The notes under the pieces: model-generated | Told to the model about the DNA's origin: nothing | Databases searched by the model: none | The model's input: the letters and a program-made list of their open reading frames with translations, nothing else | Translations under genes and position numbers: made by a program | Source of the DNA: Planctomycetaceae bacterium | GTDB taxonomy: Bacteria > Planctomycetota > Planctomycetia > Planctomycetales > Planctomycetaceae | Direction of reading: 5' to 3' | DNA: 28,225 bases | Assembly: GCA_003503535.1 (NCBI GenBank) | Contig: DOCI01000105.1 | Span: 9,994 to 38,218, forward strand | Shown: positions 8,324 to 16,305 of the stretch, one piece after another | Position numbering within the stretch: position 1 is the stretch's first letter | Layout: each line of letters begins with the position of its first letter

Positions 8324-9344
8324 TGGCGTGTCCCAGAGATGCGACCAGCTTACTGCAGGCATCGGGTAGTCGTTCATGGTCATGCTCGCGGCAATCAGTA
8401 AAGTTGAGCATATTCATGTAGGTTGGAAGTCTTGTTGTTTCCCAATAGATTGGAAATATAACTTGTGATTCTTCTTCTCTTGCTCGCGTCCAAGCAATAT
8501 TGAATTCTTCTTGGCAAATTTTCGATTCAATGTACTGAGGCGAATACAGTGCAATCATCTTCTCGCAATTGTCCAATGCACGGAAAATGTGCGGTTGCCA
8601 CGCGGCACCCTTATCCAAGGATTGAACGTCAATGTAAACATTAAGTTTGGCGTTTGAGAGAATTGACGCAAGTTCTTCGCCGGGCCCTGCATTCTTTCTG
8701 GAGTAGCTGATGAAGACATCATGTTCGTAACCGGGACGCCGCTTCTCAGGCTCCAATCCGGTTTTGAGTCGCGCAAATGCGTCGGCAGCCTCTGCTGCAG
8801 ATTTTTCGGAGAATGTGAATATCTTCAAGACTTCAAGTGGCAAACCAATCCCCATCCAGTTCGCGCAAGCTTCGACTAATGGGTCGAGAATTGCCGCCAC
8901 GGGGTACCCTTGATCTCCAGCCGCAACAATTGGCATTGCGGCACTTCGAATTGGAGGTTCGTCACCGAGGAATGGTGACAACGCCCGAAAGATGTCTCCA
9001 ACGACGTCAGGAGGCGCACCCCGCACCAACGGCTCAAAGCAAAGGATCCGTTTGAAATTGAGGAGTTCCGCGTACTCAGGGAGCAGGGGCTGGGACATCC
9101 AGCATGAAAAAGACTGTCGCAGATCAACCGCTTTATCTTGAGCCAGCGTCTCTACTGACAGGCCCATTCTGAACAGGCTGCCTATGAGCGAAGTTCTCGT
9201 AGGTATGTAGTCGTCTGGGAACGCAGACAGTATTAGTAGGTCGACAGCATCATCAGGCGACAGTTCCGTTAAGTCGCCAGCATGCAACTCAATACGTCTA
9301 GTCTGCCCGTTGCCATGGACTTCGATCACGTCGAGTAACGACAT
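8319..9344 (-). CDS. Macro-like domain fused to TIR domain, candidate defence effector
   Basis: The 341-residue soluble protein has two parts. Residues 8-194 look like a divergent macro (ADP-ribose-binding) domain. HAGDLTEL (21-28) resembles the macro 'GDIT' start. AAMPIVAAGDQGYPVAAIL (135-153) resembles the 'fPalGtGxxGyP' loop, followed by an alpha/beta end typical of the fold. Residues 207-338 are a TIR domain: HDVFISYSRKN (box 1), BB-loop region around 239-249, and SKICQEEF, where Glu280 lines up with the catalytic Glu of NADase TIRs (plant SSWCLDEL pattern). TIR enzymes cleave NAD+ to ADP-ribose or cyclic variants, and macro domains bind those products. The pairing therefore suggests self-contained sensing or regulation. 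No partner gene (ThsA-like or other) adjoins it. Macro assignment is moderate; TIR is firm. Confidence 0.82.
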   Translation of the reverse strand: MSLLDVIEVHGNGQTRRIELHAGDLTELSPDDAVDLLILSAFPDDYIPTRTSLIGSLFRMGLSVETLAQDKAVDLRQSFSCWMSQPLLPEYAELLNFKRILCFEPLVRGAPPDVVGDIFRALSPFLGDEPPIRSAAMPIVAAGDQGYPVAAILDPLVEACANWMGIGLPLEVLKIFTFSEKSAAEAADAFARLKTGLEPEKRRPGYEHDVFISYSRKNAGPGEELASILSNAKLNVYIDVQSLDKGAAWQPHIFRALDNCEKMIALYSPQYIESKICQEEFNIAWTRAREEESQVIFPIYWETTRLPTYMNMLNFTDCREHDHERLPDACSKLVASLGHAK

Positions 9345-9372
9345 CTATTATCATTTCCAAATAACTAATTGA

Positions 9373-9414
9373 TAGACAGAATTGACTTCTGTCTAATAAA
9401 TTTTGACATTCTGT
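9373..9414. promoter_or_regulatory. Palindromic operator-like site upstream of the TIR gene
   Basis: TAGACAGAA (9373-9381) and TTCTGTCTA (9387-9395) are perfect 9-bp arms around TTGAC, 28 bp upstream of the TIR start. A partial direct copy, TTGAC-a-TTCTGT, lies at 9403-9414, 21 bp away. On the minus strand a TTGATA hexamer (9419-9414) stands at promoter distance, so the palindrome would overlap the -10 region. It is a plausible repressor site; the cognate regulator is not in the window. Confidence 0.45.
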
Positions 9415-9777
9415 ATCAATCATTTCTCATTATCAGTACATGAATCGATATCTGTCAACCAGTAGAAGGCTCATCGGAACTTCTTTGTCTGCGATTCAGA
9501 CCGCTAATTCCTCACTCACTACCAACGTTGGAACGATCGCCAAGCACACCGATGTAATAAAAACGCTGATTTTCACAATCACTTATTGAACACAGACGAA
9601 TCTCTCTTGAGTAAATTTCTCTCAGGAGATTGATTCAAGGCTGACAATGCAGCAAACGTCAACACAAATGCTCAAGCCCGAAGAAGGTCTCTTTCGTTGG
9701 TGTGTCTGTTGAGCAGCACTGGGTGACATTTCACGTGACAGTCCAGCGGGTGAATCAAAAATAGCGACTCGGAAAAC
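9415..9777. other. AT-rich gap between the TIR promoter and the tRNA-Thr terminator
   Basis: About 360 bp with no credible gene. The minus-strand frame at 9622-9867 runs through the tRNA and has no domain. No duplicated tRNA 3' end, integrase gene or clear attachment repeat was found. The lower GC content compared with neighbouring genes fits an accessory insertion point. Confidence 0.4.
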
Positions 9778-9802
9778 GAGAAAAGCCCTGAATAACAGGG
9801 CT
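9778..9802 (-). terminator. Terminator of tRNA-Thr
   Basis: Read on the minus strand, AGCCCTG (9802-9796), TTATT, CAGGGCT (9790-9784) form a 7-bp hairpin followed by a T run. It begins 7 nt after the tRNA 3' end, so it ends the tRNA transcript and also insulates the TIR gene from tRNA readthrough. Confidence 0.8.
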
Positions 9803-9809
9803 AAACGAG

Positions 9810-9882
9810 AGCCGCCGATGTGACTTGAACACACGACCCATGCTTTACGAAAGCATTGCTCTACCAACTGAGCTACGGCGGC
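9810..9882 (-). tRNA. tRNA-Thr (anticodon CGU)
   Basis: The 73-nt gene folds into a standard cloverleaf. The acceptor stem is GCCGCCG/CGGCGGC, D-arm GCTC-AGTTGGTA-GAGC, anticodon arm ATGCT-TTCGTAA-AGCAT with anticodon CGT, variable loop GGGTC, and T-arm GTGTG-TTCAAGT-CACAT with one G-T wobble. The discriminator base is T, as allowed for tRNA-Thr. CCA is not encoded. The tRNA reads ACG codons. It stands alone between the TIR gene and the dioxygenase gene, and tRNA genes are common integration points for accessory DNA. Confidence 0.97.
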
Positions 9883-10033
9883 GATGGTATGAGTTTATTG
9901 ACACTGCCGGGAAATTCAAGTTCACAGTCTTTTGCCGAGACAGTGAATCCCTGTAATGAATTGCGTTTTGCTGATACAATAGTGATTCGTGATGTGTCCA
10001 GGAGCGAAATTTCTTTTACCGGTGCAAAATCAG

Positions 10034-10867
10034 ATGGCTACTCCTTCTTATAAAATTGTTCCCGATCAAGCTGAACTCGATGCCATTGAACGGGACTTGA
10101 AGTTCTATCCGAGTACTGAGAAGAACCCGAAGGTCTTAACGACTGAACAGATCGAGCATTATAATCGGGAAGGGTATATTCATCCGATTTCAATTTTTTC
10201 AGCGGATGAAATTGGTGAGATCAGGTCCTATTTCGATGAATTGCTCGAACGGGTCATTGCCGAAGGTGGCGACAGCTATTCCATTAGTTCTGCCCATTTG
10301 AAGCATGGCAAAGTCTGGGACATGTTGCATGATCAGCGGATTGTTGATTGTGTTTCCGATATTCTTGGTGATAACGTCATCGGCTGGGGCTCACACTTTT
10401 TCTGCAAGATGCCTCACGATGGGAAAACGGTTGCCTGGCATCAGGACTCGAGTTATTGGCCACTGACACCGACGAAAGCGTTGACTGTCTGGCTGGCGAT
10501 TGATGATGTCGATGCCGAGAATGGGCCGATGAAGTTTATCAGTGGCTCGCATCATGTGGGACATTTGACTTATCGCCCGAGTTCTTCTCACGAACACAAT
10601 GTTCTCAATCAGACAATCGACAATCCTGAGCAATACGGGGCTGTGATTGAAAATCATTTACAAGCCGGCCAAATTTCGATGCATTCCGACCTGCTCCTGC
10701 ACGGCTCCGATGCCAACGATTCCGATCGCCGTCGCTGTGCTTTGACACTTCGCTATGCGGCTGCCGATGTGAAAGCCCATCTGGGATGGAACGGGAAAGG
10801 GGTGCTTGTTCGCGGAGAAGATAAATCGGGACATTGGGCAAATAATCCCAGACCAGAAAACGAGTAA
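10034..10867 (+). CDS. Phytanoyl-CoA dioxygenase (PhyH)-family Fe(II)/2-oxoglutarate oxygenase
   Basis: The 277-residue protein has the double-stranded beta-helix signature of PhyH enzymes: metal ligands His136 and Asp138 in WHQDSSYWPL, distal His223 in LLHGSDAN, and Arg234, eleven residues later, for 2-oxoglutarate. The intact HxD argues for hydroxylation and against halogenation, since halogenases of this group lose the Asp. VWLAIDDVDAENGPMKFISGSH is the usual segment between the ligands. The substrate is unknown and no pathway neighbour helps. The ATG at 10034 is preferred because MATPSYK is followed directly by conserved-looking sequence. An extended frame from GTG 9989/ATG 9992 adds 15 unconvincing residues, and no strong ribosome site supports either. 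Confidence 0.9.
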   Translation: MATPSYKIVPDQAELDAIERDLKFYPSTEKNPKVLTTEQIEHYNREGYIHPISIFSADEIGEIRSYFDELLERVIAEGGDSYSISSAHLKHGKVWDMLHDQRIVDCVSDILGDNVIGWGSHFFCKMPHDGKTVAWHQDSSYWPLTPTKALTVWLAIDDVDAENGPMKFISGSHHVGHLTYRPSSSHEHNVLNQTIDNPEQYGAVIENHLQAGQISMHSDLLLHGSDANDSDRRRCALTLRYAAADVKAHLGWNGKGVLVRGEDKSGHWANNPRPENE

Positions 10868-11002
10868 TATTCAGGCAACTTCATTCTGTTTTCCAAACTG
10901 GGTTTCATAAACATCGATTGATCCTTGCGTTGACCCGGCATCAGGATCAGAATTATTATCTCCTCTAATATTTCTAATCAAATCTTAATGAACGGTTAAT
11001 TC

Positions 11003-12193
11003 ATGCGGGTACTTGTGGGCTGGGATGATGCGGATGAGGCGGAGCTTCTCAAATTATATCTGGATGTCGACGACACCGAGGTTGAGGTGCACACGACGTG
11101 GGACGATTTTCTGGCAGCCGCACTGAACGATTCGAGTTGGGATGTTTTTCTGATTTCGACAAGTACGCCAGATGTCGACACAGCATACGAAGCCTTTATG
11201 AAATTGCGTGAAGTCTCTGCCGATCATGCAATTGTGGGTGCCTCTTCGCAGGAAGATGTCTATCGAATTGCTAAATTTATGACGACCGGATTACGCAGCT
11301 ACGTGATCCGCGATCACAATAAAGACTACATGTTTCTGCTACATGCAGCTCTGCATAGTGCGATGGAATCGGTTCGAGCTGAACGCGAACGAGTCATTTC
11401 CGCAAAACTGCGTCAGGAGATTGATTCCGTTCGCAAACTGCAGGAGTCAATCATTCCGCGTCTGCTCAACGTGCCCGAGGGATATCAGATTGAAGGCCGA
11501 TATGAGTCATCAGAAATCAGCGTGTACGGCGGACTTCCAGTCACGATGGCAGGGGGCGATTATTACAATGCGCTGACTATGCCGGATGGCAATATCGCCC
11601 TGTTAGTCGGTGATGCTTCCGGGCATGGAATGAAAGCCTGCATGTCGATTATGACATTGCATACCTTGATCCAGATGTTTCCTTCAAAGCGATATACCGA
11701 TCCGGCGGTCTTTGTTCGAGACATTAATGAAAGTCTTTGCAGCCATGCGGTCGTGAATGATGATGGCGGGTTTATCACGCTGTTGTATGGAATTTTAGAT
11801 CCCGTCAAGCACGAATTCGAGTGGGCGGCAGCCGGTCATCCGCTGCCGATGATTCATGACCTCACGACCAACACTCTTGAAGAACGTGGTTCGAGTGATG
11901 ATGTCGGCATGCCTCTCGGAATTTGGGATGGGTCAGAATATGTGAGTCAGAAAATTGATGTGCCGGAGCACTGCAGACTCGCCCTTTATTCCGATGGATT
12001 AGCTGAAGCCTTTCACGACGAAGAAGGCTCTCACGTTGAGTTTGGAGTCCCGGGAATTAAACGCGTCCTACAGGAATCGGCTCAGTCGACTCTTAAAGAA
12101 ACCGTCGAAGCCTTGTTTAGGTCGAGCCATGCCTTTACCGAGGGAATGGGCAGGCACGATGATACCAGTGTGCTGATTGTTCAACGAGATTAG
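11003..12193 (+). CDS. SpoIIE/RsbU-type PP2C phosphatase with degenerate receiver domain
   Basis: The 396-residue protein has three parts. Residues 1-118 look like a CheY-type receiver, but the usual phosphoacceptor Asp is missing: WDVFLISTSTPDVD has Ser52 where 'lLlD' would put Asp. Residues 119-152 form a helical linker, typical of signalling phosphatases. Residues 160-395 are a SpoIIE/PP2C Ser/Thr phosphatase domain with metal-binding Asp186 (AGGDYYN), Asp204 (GDASGHGM), Asp331 (YSDGLAEA) and Asp386/387 (RHDDTS). Relatives such as RsbU dephosphorylate anti-anti-sigma proteins in partner-switching pathways. No STAS protein or anti-sigma kinase is adjacent, so the target is unknown. Loss of the Asp suggests control by ligand or protein binding in place of phosphorylation. 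Confidence 0.92.
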   Translation: MRVLVGWDDADEAELLKLYLDVDDTEVEVHTTWDDFLAAALNDSSWDVFLISTSTPDVDTAYEAFMKLREVSADHAIVGASSQEDVYRIAKFMTTGLRSYVIRDHNKDYMFLLHAALHSAMESVRAERERVISAKLRQEIDSVRKLQESIIPRLLNVPEGYQIEGRYESSEISVYGGLPVTMAGGDYYNALTMPDGNIALLVGDASGHGMKACMSIMTLHTLIQMFPSKRYTDPAVFVRDINESLCSHAVVNDDGGFITLLYGILDPVKHEFEWAAAGHPLPMIHDLTTNTLEERGSSDDVGMPLGIWDGSEYVSQKIDVPEHCRLALYSDGLAEAFHDEEGSHVEFGVPGIKRVLQESAQSTLKETVEALFRSSHAFTEGMGRHDDTSVLIVQRD

Positions 12194-12197
12194 CAAT

Positions 12198-12261
12198 AGG
12201 AACACGAGACCGGGCGAGCCAGGTCATGACTGGCTCGGCTCGCCTGCAGGTGCGTGTTCCT
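12198..12261. terminator. Bidirectional hairpin terminator between convergent genes
   Basis: AGGAACACG (12198-12206) pairs with CGTGTTCCT (12253-12261), enclosing a second hairpin in which GAGCCAG/CTGGCTC or GGCGAGCC/GGCTCGCC can pair around GTCATGA. It lies just past the phosphatase stop and contains the glycosyltransferase stop codon in its apical loop. The structure is clear; a terminator role is inferred from its position between convergent genes. Confidence 0.55.
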
Positions 12262-13291
12262 GATTCTTTTGTAACCATTCCAAGAGTTGTGTTACTGGTA
12301 TTGAATTCTGAACAGGATTCGCGATGGCAGTCGATGCGGTCCTGTTTTGTTGAGCGATTTCATCAACAATATAATTGGGACGCGCCCGAACCTGGTCGTA
12401 TATCCGTGCGGCATATTCACCGAGTATTGCGATGCCCAGCGAATTGATGGCCCCAAATAGCGAAACAACAATTGTGGTTGAGGTCCAGCCTGGGATTGCG
12501 TCGCCGGTAACCAATTTGTGATACAAAGCATAAGTAGCAAGTATCAGGCAGACACAAAACGAGAGGCCGCCAATCGCGTAAAACATGGTTAGCGGGACAT
12601 TCGAAAACGAGAACATCGCGGTTTTCGCCAGTCGAAATAATCCGAGCATGGAAACTCGTGGAACATCGTCATAACGGGCACAGCGTTCGACTTCAATACC
12701 CGTTTGCCGAAACCCGGCCCAACTGCGTAAGCCGGGGAAGTATCGATCCCGTTCTGGCAATGCATTGATGGTTTCGACAACCCGGCGATCCAGCAAACTG
12801 AAATTTCCGGCATCGACCGGAATCGGAACTGAGGAAATGGCATTGAGTATACGATAGAATGAATCGAACAGAAATCGCTTGCAGGCATGTTCTTTTCGCT
12901 TCGTCCGCACGGCGTAAACAATATCAAAGTCCTGCTGCCAGGCCGCCAGAAAATCGGTCAACGCAATAGGATCATCCTGCAAATCGGAGTCCATCAGAAT
13001 AATCGCATCTCCCTGTGCAGCCATCATTCCGGCCTGCACGGCGGCCTGATGTCCGAAGTTGCGGGAGAATGAAACAATCCGTACAAAGTCGTGGACCAAG
13101 CTCAGACGTGATAGTTCCTGAGTGCTGCCATCGGTTGAGCCATCGTTCACGAACACGATTTCATATCGCCAATGTCCGGCATCCAGTGTTGAACTGATTC
13201 TCTCGACAAGTGTCGGCAATGCTTGAAGCTCGTTGTAAACGGGAAGCACGACAGAGATAAAAGCCGCAGAAGGTGTGCGATTCAGATTCAT
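12224..13291 (-). CDS. GT2 family glycosyltransferase, polyprenyl-phosphate sugar (DPM1/ArnC/GtrB) type
   Basis: Residues 10-230 form a GT-A domain: ISVVLPVYNE (12-21), FVNDGSTDGS (47-56) and the metal/nucleotide motif DSDLQDDP (101-108). Two C-terminal membrane spans follow (about 235-262 and 275-300), then a polar tail of about 50 residues. This is the layout of DPM1/ArnC/GtrB enzymes, which transfer a sugar from an NDP-sugar to polyprenyl phosphate at the inner membrane. The final acceptor cannot be read from the sequence. The gene overlaps the upstream methyltransferase by four bases (ATGA), so they should be co-translated. Its stop codon lies in a hairpin shared with the convergent phosphatase gene. 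Confidence 0.92.
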   Translation of the reverse strand: MNLNRTPSAAFISVVLPVYNELQALPTLVERISSTLDAGHWRYEIVFVNDGSTDGSTQELSRLSLVHDFVRIVSFSRNFGHQAAVQAGMMAAQGDAIILMDSDLQDDPIALTDFLAAWQQDFDIVYAVRTKRKEHACKRFLFDSFYRILNAISSVPIPVDAGNFSLLDRRVVETINALPERDRYFPGLRSWAGFRQTGIEVERCARYDDVPRVSMLGLFRLAKTAMFSFSNVPLTMFYAIGGLSFCVCLILATYALYHKLVTGDAIPGWTSTTIVVSLFGAINSLGIAILGEYAARIYDQVRARPNYIVDEIAQQNRTASTAIANPVQNSIPVTQLLEWLQKNQEHAPAGEPSQS

Positions 13292-14082
13292 TGTTCTGCC
13301 TCTACTTCCCGAGGCAACTGTGGAAGCGGAGCGTTGACTCCACTGTTTGCGTCATGGCTTTTCTCAAAGACACCAGCCACAGAAAGTCCGCAGGGAATAT
13401 TTAGAAACTGGTTGACTGCACGTTCGATTTGTGCACAGCCAATCAGCATTCGATTCGTAATTGCTGAGACGCGAGGAAACTCGGCGGAGCGTTTGAGCGG
13501 ACACATTTTCTGCCACGTTCGCATGCCCAGAGCAGCAGGCAGGGTGAAGGAATTCCAGTGGGTCAGCTTGATTGTTTTTAAACCGGCTGCCACCGTTTGC
13601 TGCTGAAGTCTGCGAGTTGTGTATCGACGATAATGACCGAGGGCTTCATCCCAATCGCCATACAACCATTGATAAGCAGGGACTGTCAGGAAGATTTTCC
13701 CGTCTGGTTTCAAACTCCTCACCGCATTCTGAAGGACCTGAACGGGATGGGGAACATGCTCAATGACATCCAGCAGAACGATGGCATCTGCAGATTCGTC
13801 CGCAAATGGCCAGGGCTGCTCCAGATCGTGAACCTGCACCTGACTCAACCCACGTTGACGACCATACTCAACCGCTTCCGGCATGATATCCAGACCAGCC
13901 ACTTGATAACCGAGTTCCTGAAAGGCCAGCAGGTTTCCAGCCGAGCCAATTCCGCCTTCGATAATAAAACCGGGAGGAGAAGAGTACTGCTGCAACCAGT
14001 TTGTCACCAGATCGCGTTTAGCGACATGCCACCAGTAGGTTTGTTCGAGTTCGGAGAGTTCGTGCAGGTGAGCAACTTCCAT
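13288..14082 (-). CDS. Class I SAM-dependent methyltransferase
   Basis: Residues (from the Met at 14082) start MEVAHLHELSELEQTYWWHVAKRD, the usual opening of Methyltransf_11/12-type proteins in polysaccharide clusters. The SAM motif reads IIEGGIGSAGNLLAF, a slight variant of 'DvGCGtG'. Then come GLDIMPEAVEYGRQRG, the acidic motif DAIVLLDVIEHVPHP and LKPDGKIFLTVPAY. The frame can be extended to 14142 (ATG) or 14145 (TTG), adding about 20 residues with no conserved look. I prefer 14082 because relatives start a few residues before the YWWH motif. The stop overlaps the GT2 start (ATGA). The substrate is unknown; the context points to methylation of a surface sugar or lipid carrier. Confidence 0.87.
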   Translation of the reverse strand: MEVAHLHELSELEQTYWWHVAKRDLVTNWLQQYSSPPGFIIEGGIGSAGNLLAFQELGYQVAGLDIMPEAVEYGRQRGLSQVQVHDLEQPWPFADESADAIVLLDVIEHVPHPVQVLQNAVRSLKPDGKIFLTVPAYQWLYGDWDEALGHYRRYTTRRLQQQTVAAGLKTIKLTHWNSFTLPAALGMRTWQKMCPLKRSAEFPRVSAITNRMLIGCAQIERAVNQFLNIPCGLSVAGVFEKSHDANSGVNAPLPQLPREVEAEQ

Positions 14083-14411
14083 GAGTCCGCCAATCCTCAA
14101 TGATTCGGCTATCGATTTCTGTTGCAAAAACGCAACGTCCATCAAACGGATAGCTCATTGACAGGTAGGGGGCGAGAATATTTTCACGAGTACGCAATAC
14201 GCACAGGACATTCCGAACAATTCTAAGCAAGATGCCAGAAATACCGATTTTGACGGCGGTTTTTACAGGGTTTGATGTGCCTGAACTGAGTCAATCATTG
14301 GTGACGATCTCTTCCAAGCAGATTTTTATTTGCTCTGAAACACACCTCATTTTTTGAGCTAACCTTGAATGTTGACTTATTGCAACATCATCCAATGTTC
14401 AAGGATTTGCT

Positions 14412-16097
14412 GTGAAGACCATCGCAAAATGCTATTCGACACACTGGGTTTCGGGATTCCTGCTGTTGGGGCTCTTGATTCTAGGTGTGCCAATGATGCT
14501 GTGTATGCCTCTGACAGCAGATCCCTCGCTCTACGATCTGCAGGCTCAAACCGTTCTCGAAGGGGGCGTGCTGTATCGCGATATCGTCGAGCCGAATCTG
14601 CCGGGCATTGTCTGGGCTCATATTGCAATCCGCAGTCTGTTTGGCTGGTCTGGATATGCTCTGAAGGCTGTTGATCTTGTGATTGTGGGGAGCATCGTCT
14701 TTCTGCTGTCGATTTGGTTTCGAAACCGAGAGAGTTCATTGAAAACTTCGATCTCCGAGCGTCTTTTTCTGAGTGTGATGCTGATCTGGTTTTACTTTGG
14801 GACGTCAGAGTGGTGTCACTGTCAACGTGATACGTGGATGTTTCTACCTGCGCTGCTCGGTCTGTATTTAAGACGACGTCAGATTGAACGCATCGAGTTG
14901 AAACAGGCAACCAATTCACAAATCCATTTCTGGGGAGTGCTCGAAGGGATCGTCTGGGCGATTGGCTTCTGGATCAAACCGTTTATTGCGATTCCGGCAT
15001 TAGCAGCAATGATTGTCGGGTGGTTACGCAAACCAGACGGCAGGAAATGCGGCGTCGATTTTGCAGGTGTGCTGTTCGGCGGATTGTTCATCGGTGGAAT
15101 AGGGACAAGCTGGCTGGTCATGAGTGGCACATGGCCACATTTCTGGGAAATGGCAATAGAATGGAATCCGACCTATTTCGAAGTCGGCCGCGAACGCTGG
15201 ACATGGGATCGACTCTGGCGACAGCAGTTGCGGTTTTATCCGTTCAGCCTGGCTCATCTGATTGCCATTCCGGCTGCGGTCCTTAGTCTTATTCGCACTT
15301 CCGCTCGAAATCGGGATCTCTCGCAGACGTTGCTTTCAGCGGTTTATCTGGGCTGGCTATTTCAGACGTTTTTCTTTCAGCATCTGTTCGATTACATCCA
15401 CGTCCCGGAATTGATGCTCGCAATACTCTTATCGATGAGAGCTGTCAGCCAGGGGATTCATCAGCTGGAATGCAAAGCGGAATCGCAAAATCAGACGGTG
15501 TTCTTCCGACCTGTCATCGCGACATGTTGCGTTTTGGTGGCGTTGGCATTTAGTCCCGCAACCCGTTGGCAGCGTGTGCAGCATTGGTCGCAATGTTTTC
15601 GCGAAGGCAGTTCGCCCGATGTTAAAACCGGATTGCAGCATTTCCCATTGCCGAACTGGAATGAATTGGAGCCCGCACTGGAATTTCTGCGTCAACAGAA
15701 GTTGAGGGATGGTGAGTTAACCGTTCACAATGTGTATTTGGTGCACGCCTACCGTGAACTGGAATTGAAACCCTCCACCCGATTTGTCTATCTGGATGTG
15801 CTGACACGAGTCTTTCGAGATCATCAAAACGAAATTGTCGAACGGCTCGATCGTTCTGGCCACAAATATATTTTAAGTAGTCTCCTCGAAAACGGACTGA
15901 CGCTCGAACAGTGTCAGACCCCCGCGAAGGAATACACACATCAGTTACCTCCCGATTTTCCGCAGGAGCATCTGGATGAATTTCCCTATCAACATCCTGT
16001 CGTTTTTCGGAGCGGTCAGTATGTCATTCATAAGGTGATCGGAACTGCAGCCCCTTTGAACCCGGAATTTTCACCACTGGCAGCAAATGTAAACTGA
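14412..16097 (+). CDS. Polytopic membrane protein, probable GT-C-fold glycosyltransferase (GT39/GT87-like)
   Basis: The 561-residue product has about nine to ten membrane spans in its first 380 residues and a soluble C-terminal part (about 400-561). After the first span comes LTADPSLYDLQAQTVLEGGVLYRDIVEPNLPG. The acidic residues in that loop and the 'G..lYrDi.e.n.P' pattern are typical of GT-C enzymes that use polyprenyl-phosphate sugars. The family link is by pattern only. The start is GTG with AAGGAT placed 5 nt upstream, a clear ribosome site for this window. The neighbours (GT2 dolichyl-type enzyme, methyltransferase, sugar transferase) fit a role in using lipid-linked sugars on the outer face of the inner membrane. 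Confidence 0.72.
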   Translation: MKTIAKCYSTHWVSGFLLLGLLILGVPMMLCMPLTADPSLYDLQAQTVLEGGVLYRDIVEPNLPGIVWAHIAIRSLFGWSGYALKAVDLVIVGSIVFLLSIWFRNRESSLKTSISERLFLSVMLIWFYFGTSEWCHCQRDTWMFLPALLGLYLRRRQIERIELKQATNSQIHFWGVLEGIVWAIGFWIKPFIAIPALAAMIVGWLRKPDGRKCGVDFAGVLFGGLFIGGIGTSWLVMSGTWPHFWEMAIEWNPTYFEVGRERWTWDRLWRQQLRFYPFSLAHLIAIPAAVLSLIRTSARNRDLSQTLLSAVYLGWLFQTFFFQHLFDYIHVPELMLAILLSMRAVSQGIHQLECKAESQNQTVFFRPVIATCCVLVALAFSPATRWQRVQHWSQCFREGSSPDVKTGLQHFPLPNWNELEPALEFLRQQKLRDGELTVHNVYLVHAYRELELKPSTRFVYLDVLTRVFRDHQNEIVERLDRSGHKYILSSLLENGLTLEQCQTPAKEYTHQLPPDFPQEHLDEFPYQHPVVFRSGQYVIHKVIGTAAPLNPEFSPLAANVN

Positions 16098-16305
16098 TCA
16101 GTGATCTGAACAAGGTCCATCGGTACCGGACTAATCCCTATATTCCATAGAGTCCACAATAAATTCGTAACTGACGCACCCCCTTGAAATTACGTCTGGT
16201 CTGCGTACCAAAGCACTCAGTAACGTTATTTCAGGGATAGAGTTGAACATCGATTAACATCAAACACGAATAGTTTCTATCCAAAATTCAGGTGAAATCA
16301 GGGCC

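Noticed and set aside
8134..8421. 95-codon plus-strand ORF containing HRKCENCGNSF
   Set aside because: The CxxC looks like a zinc ribbon, but there is only one pair, the frame runs into the antisense of the TIR gene, and the rest is of low plausibility.
9622..9867. 81-codon minus-strand ORF
   Set aside because: It runs through the tRNA-Thr gene and its terminator.
9783..9882. tRNA 3' end as a phage or island attachment site
   Set aside because: I found no second copy of the tRNA 3' end in the window and no integrase gene, so an att site cannot be claimed.
9989..10033. 15-residue N-terminal extension of the PhyH protein
   Set aside because: It has no ribosome site and no conserved-looking residues, and ATG 10034 leads straight into the domain.
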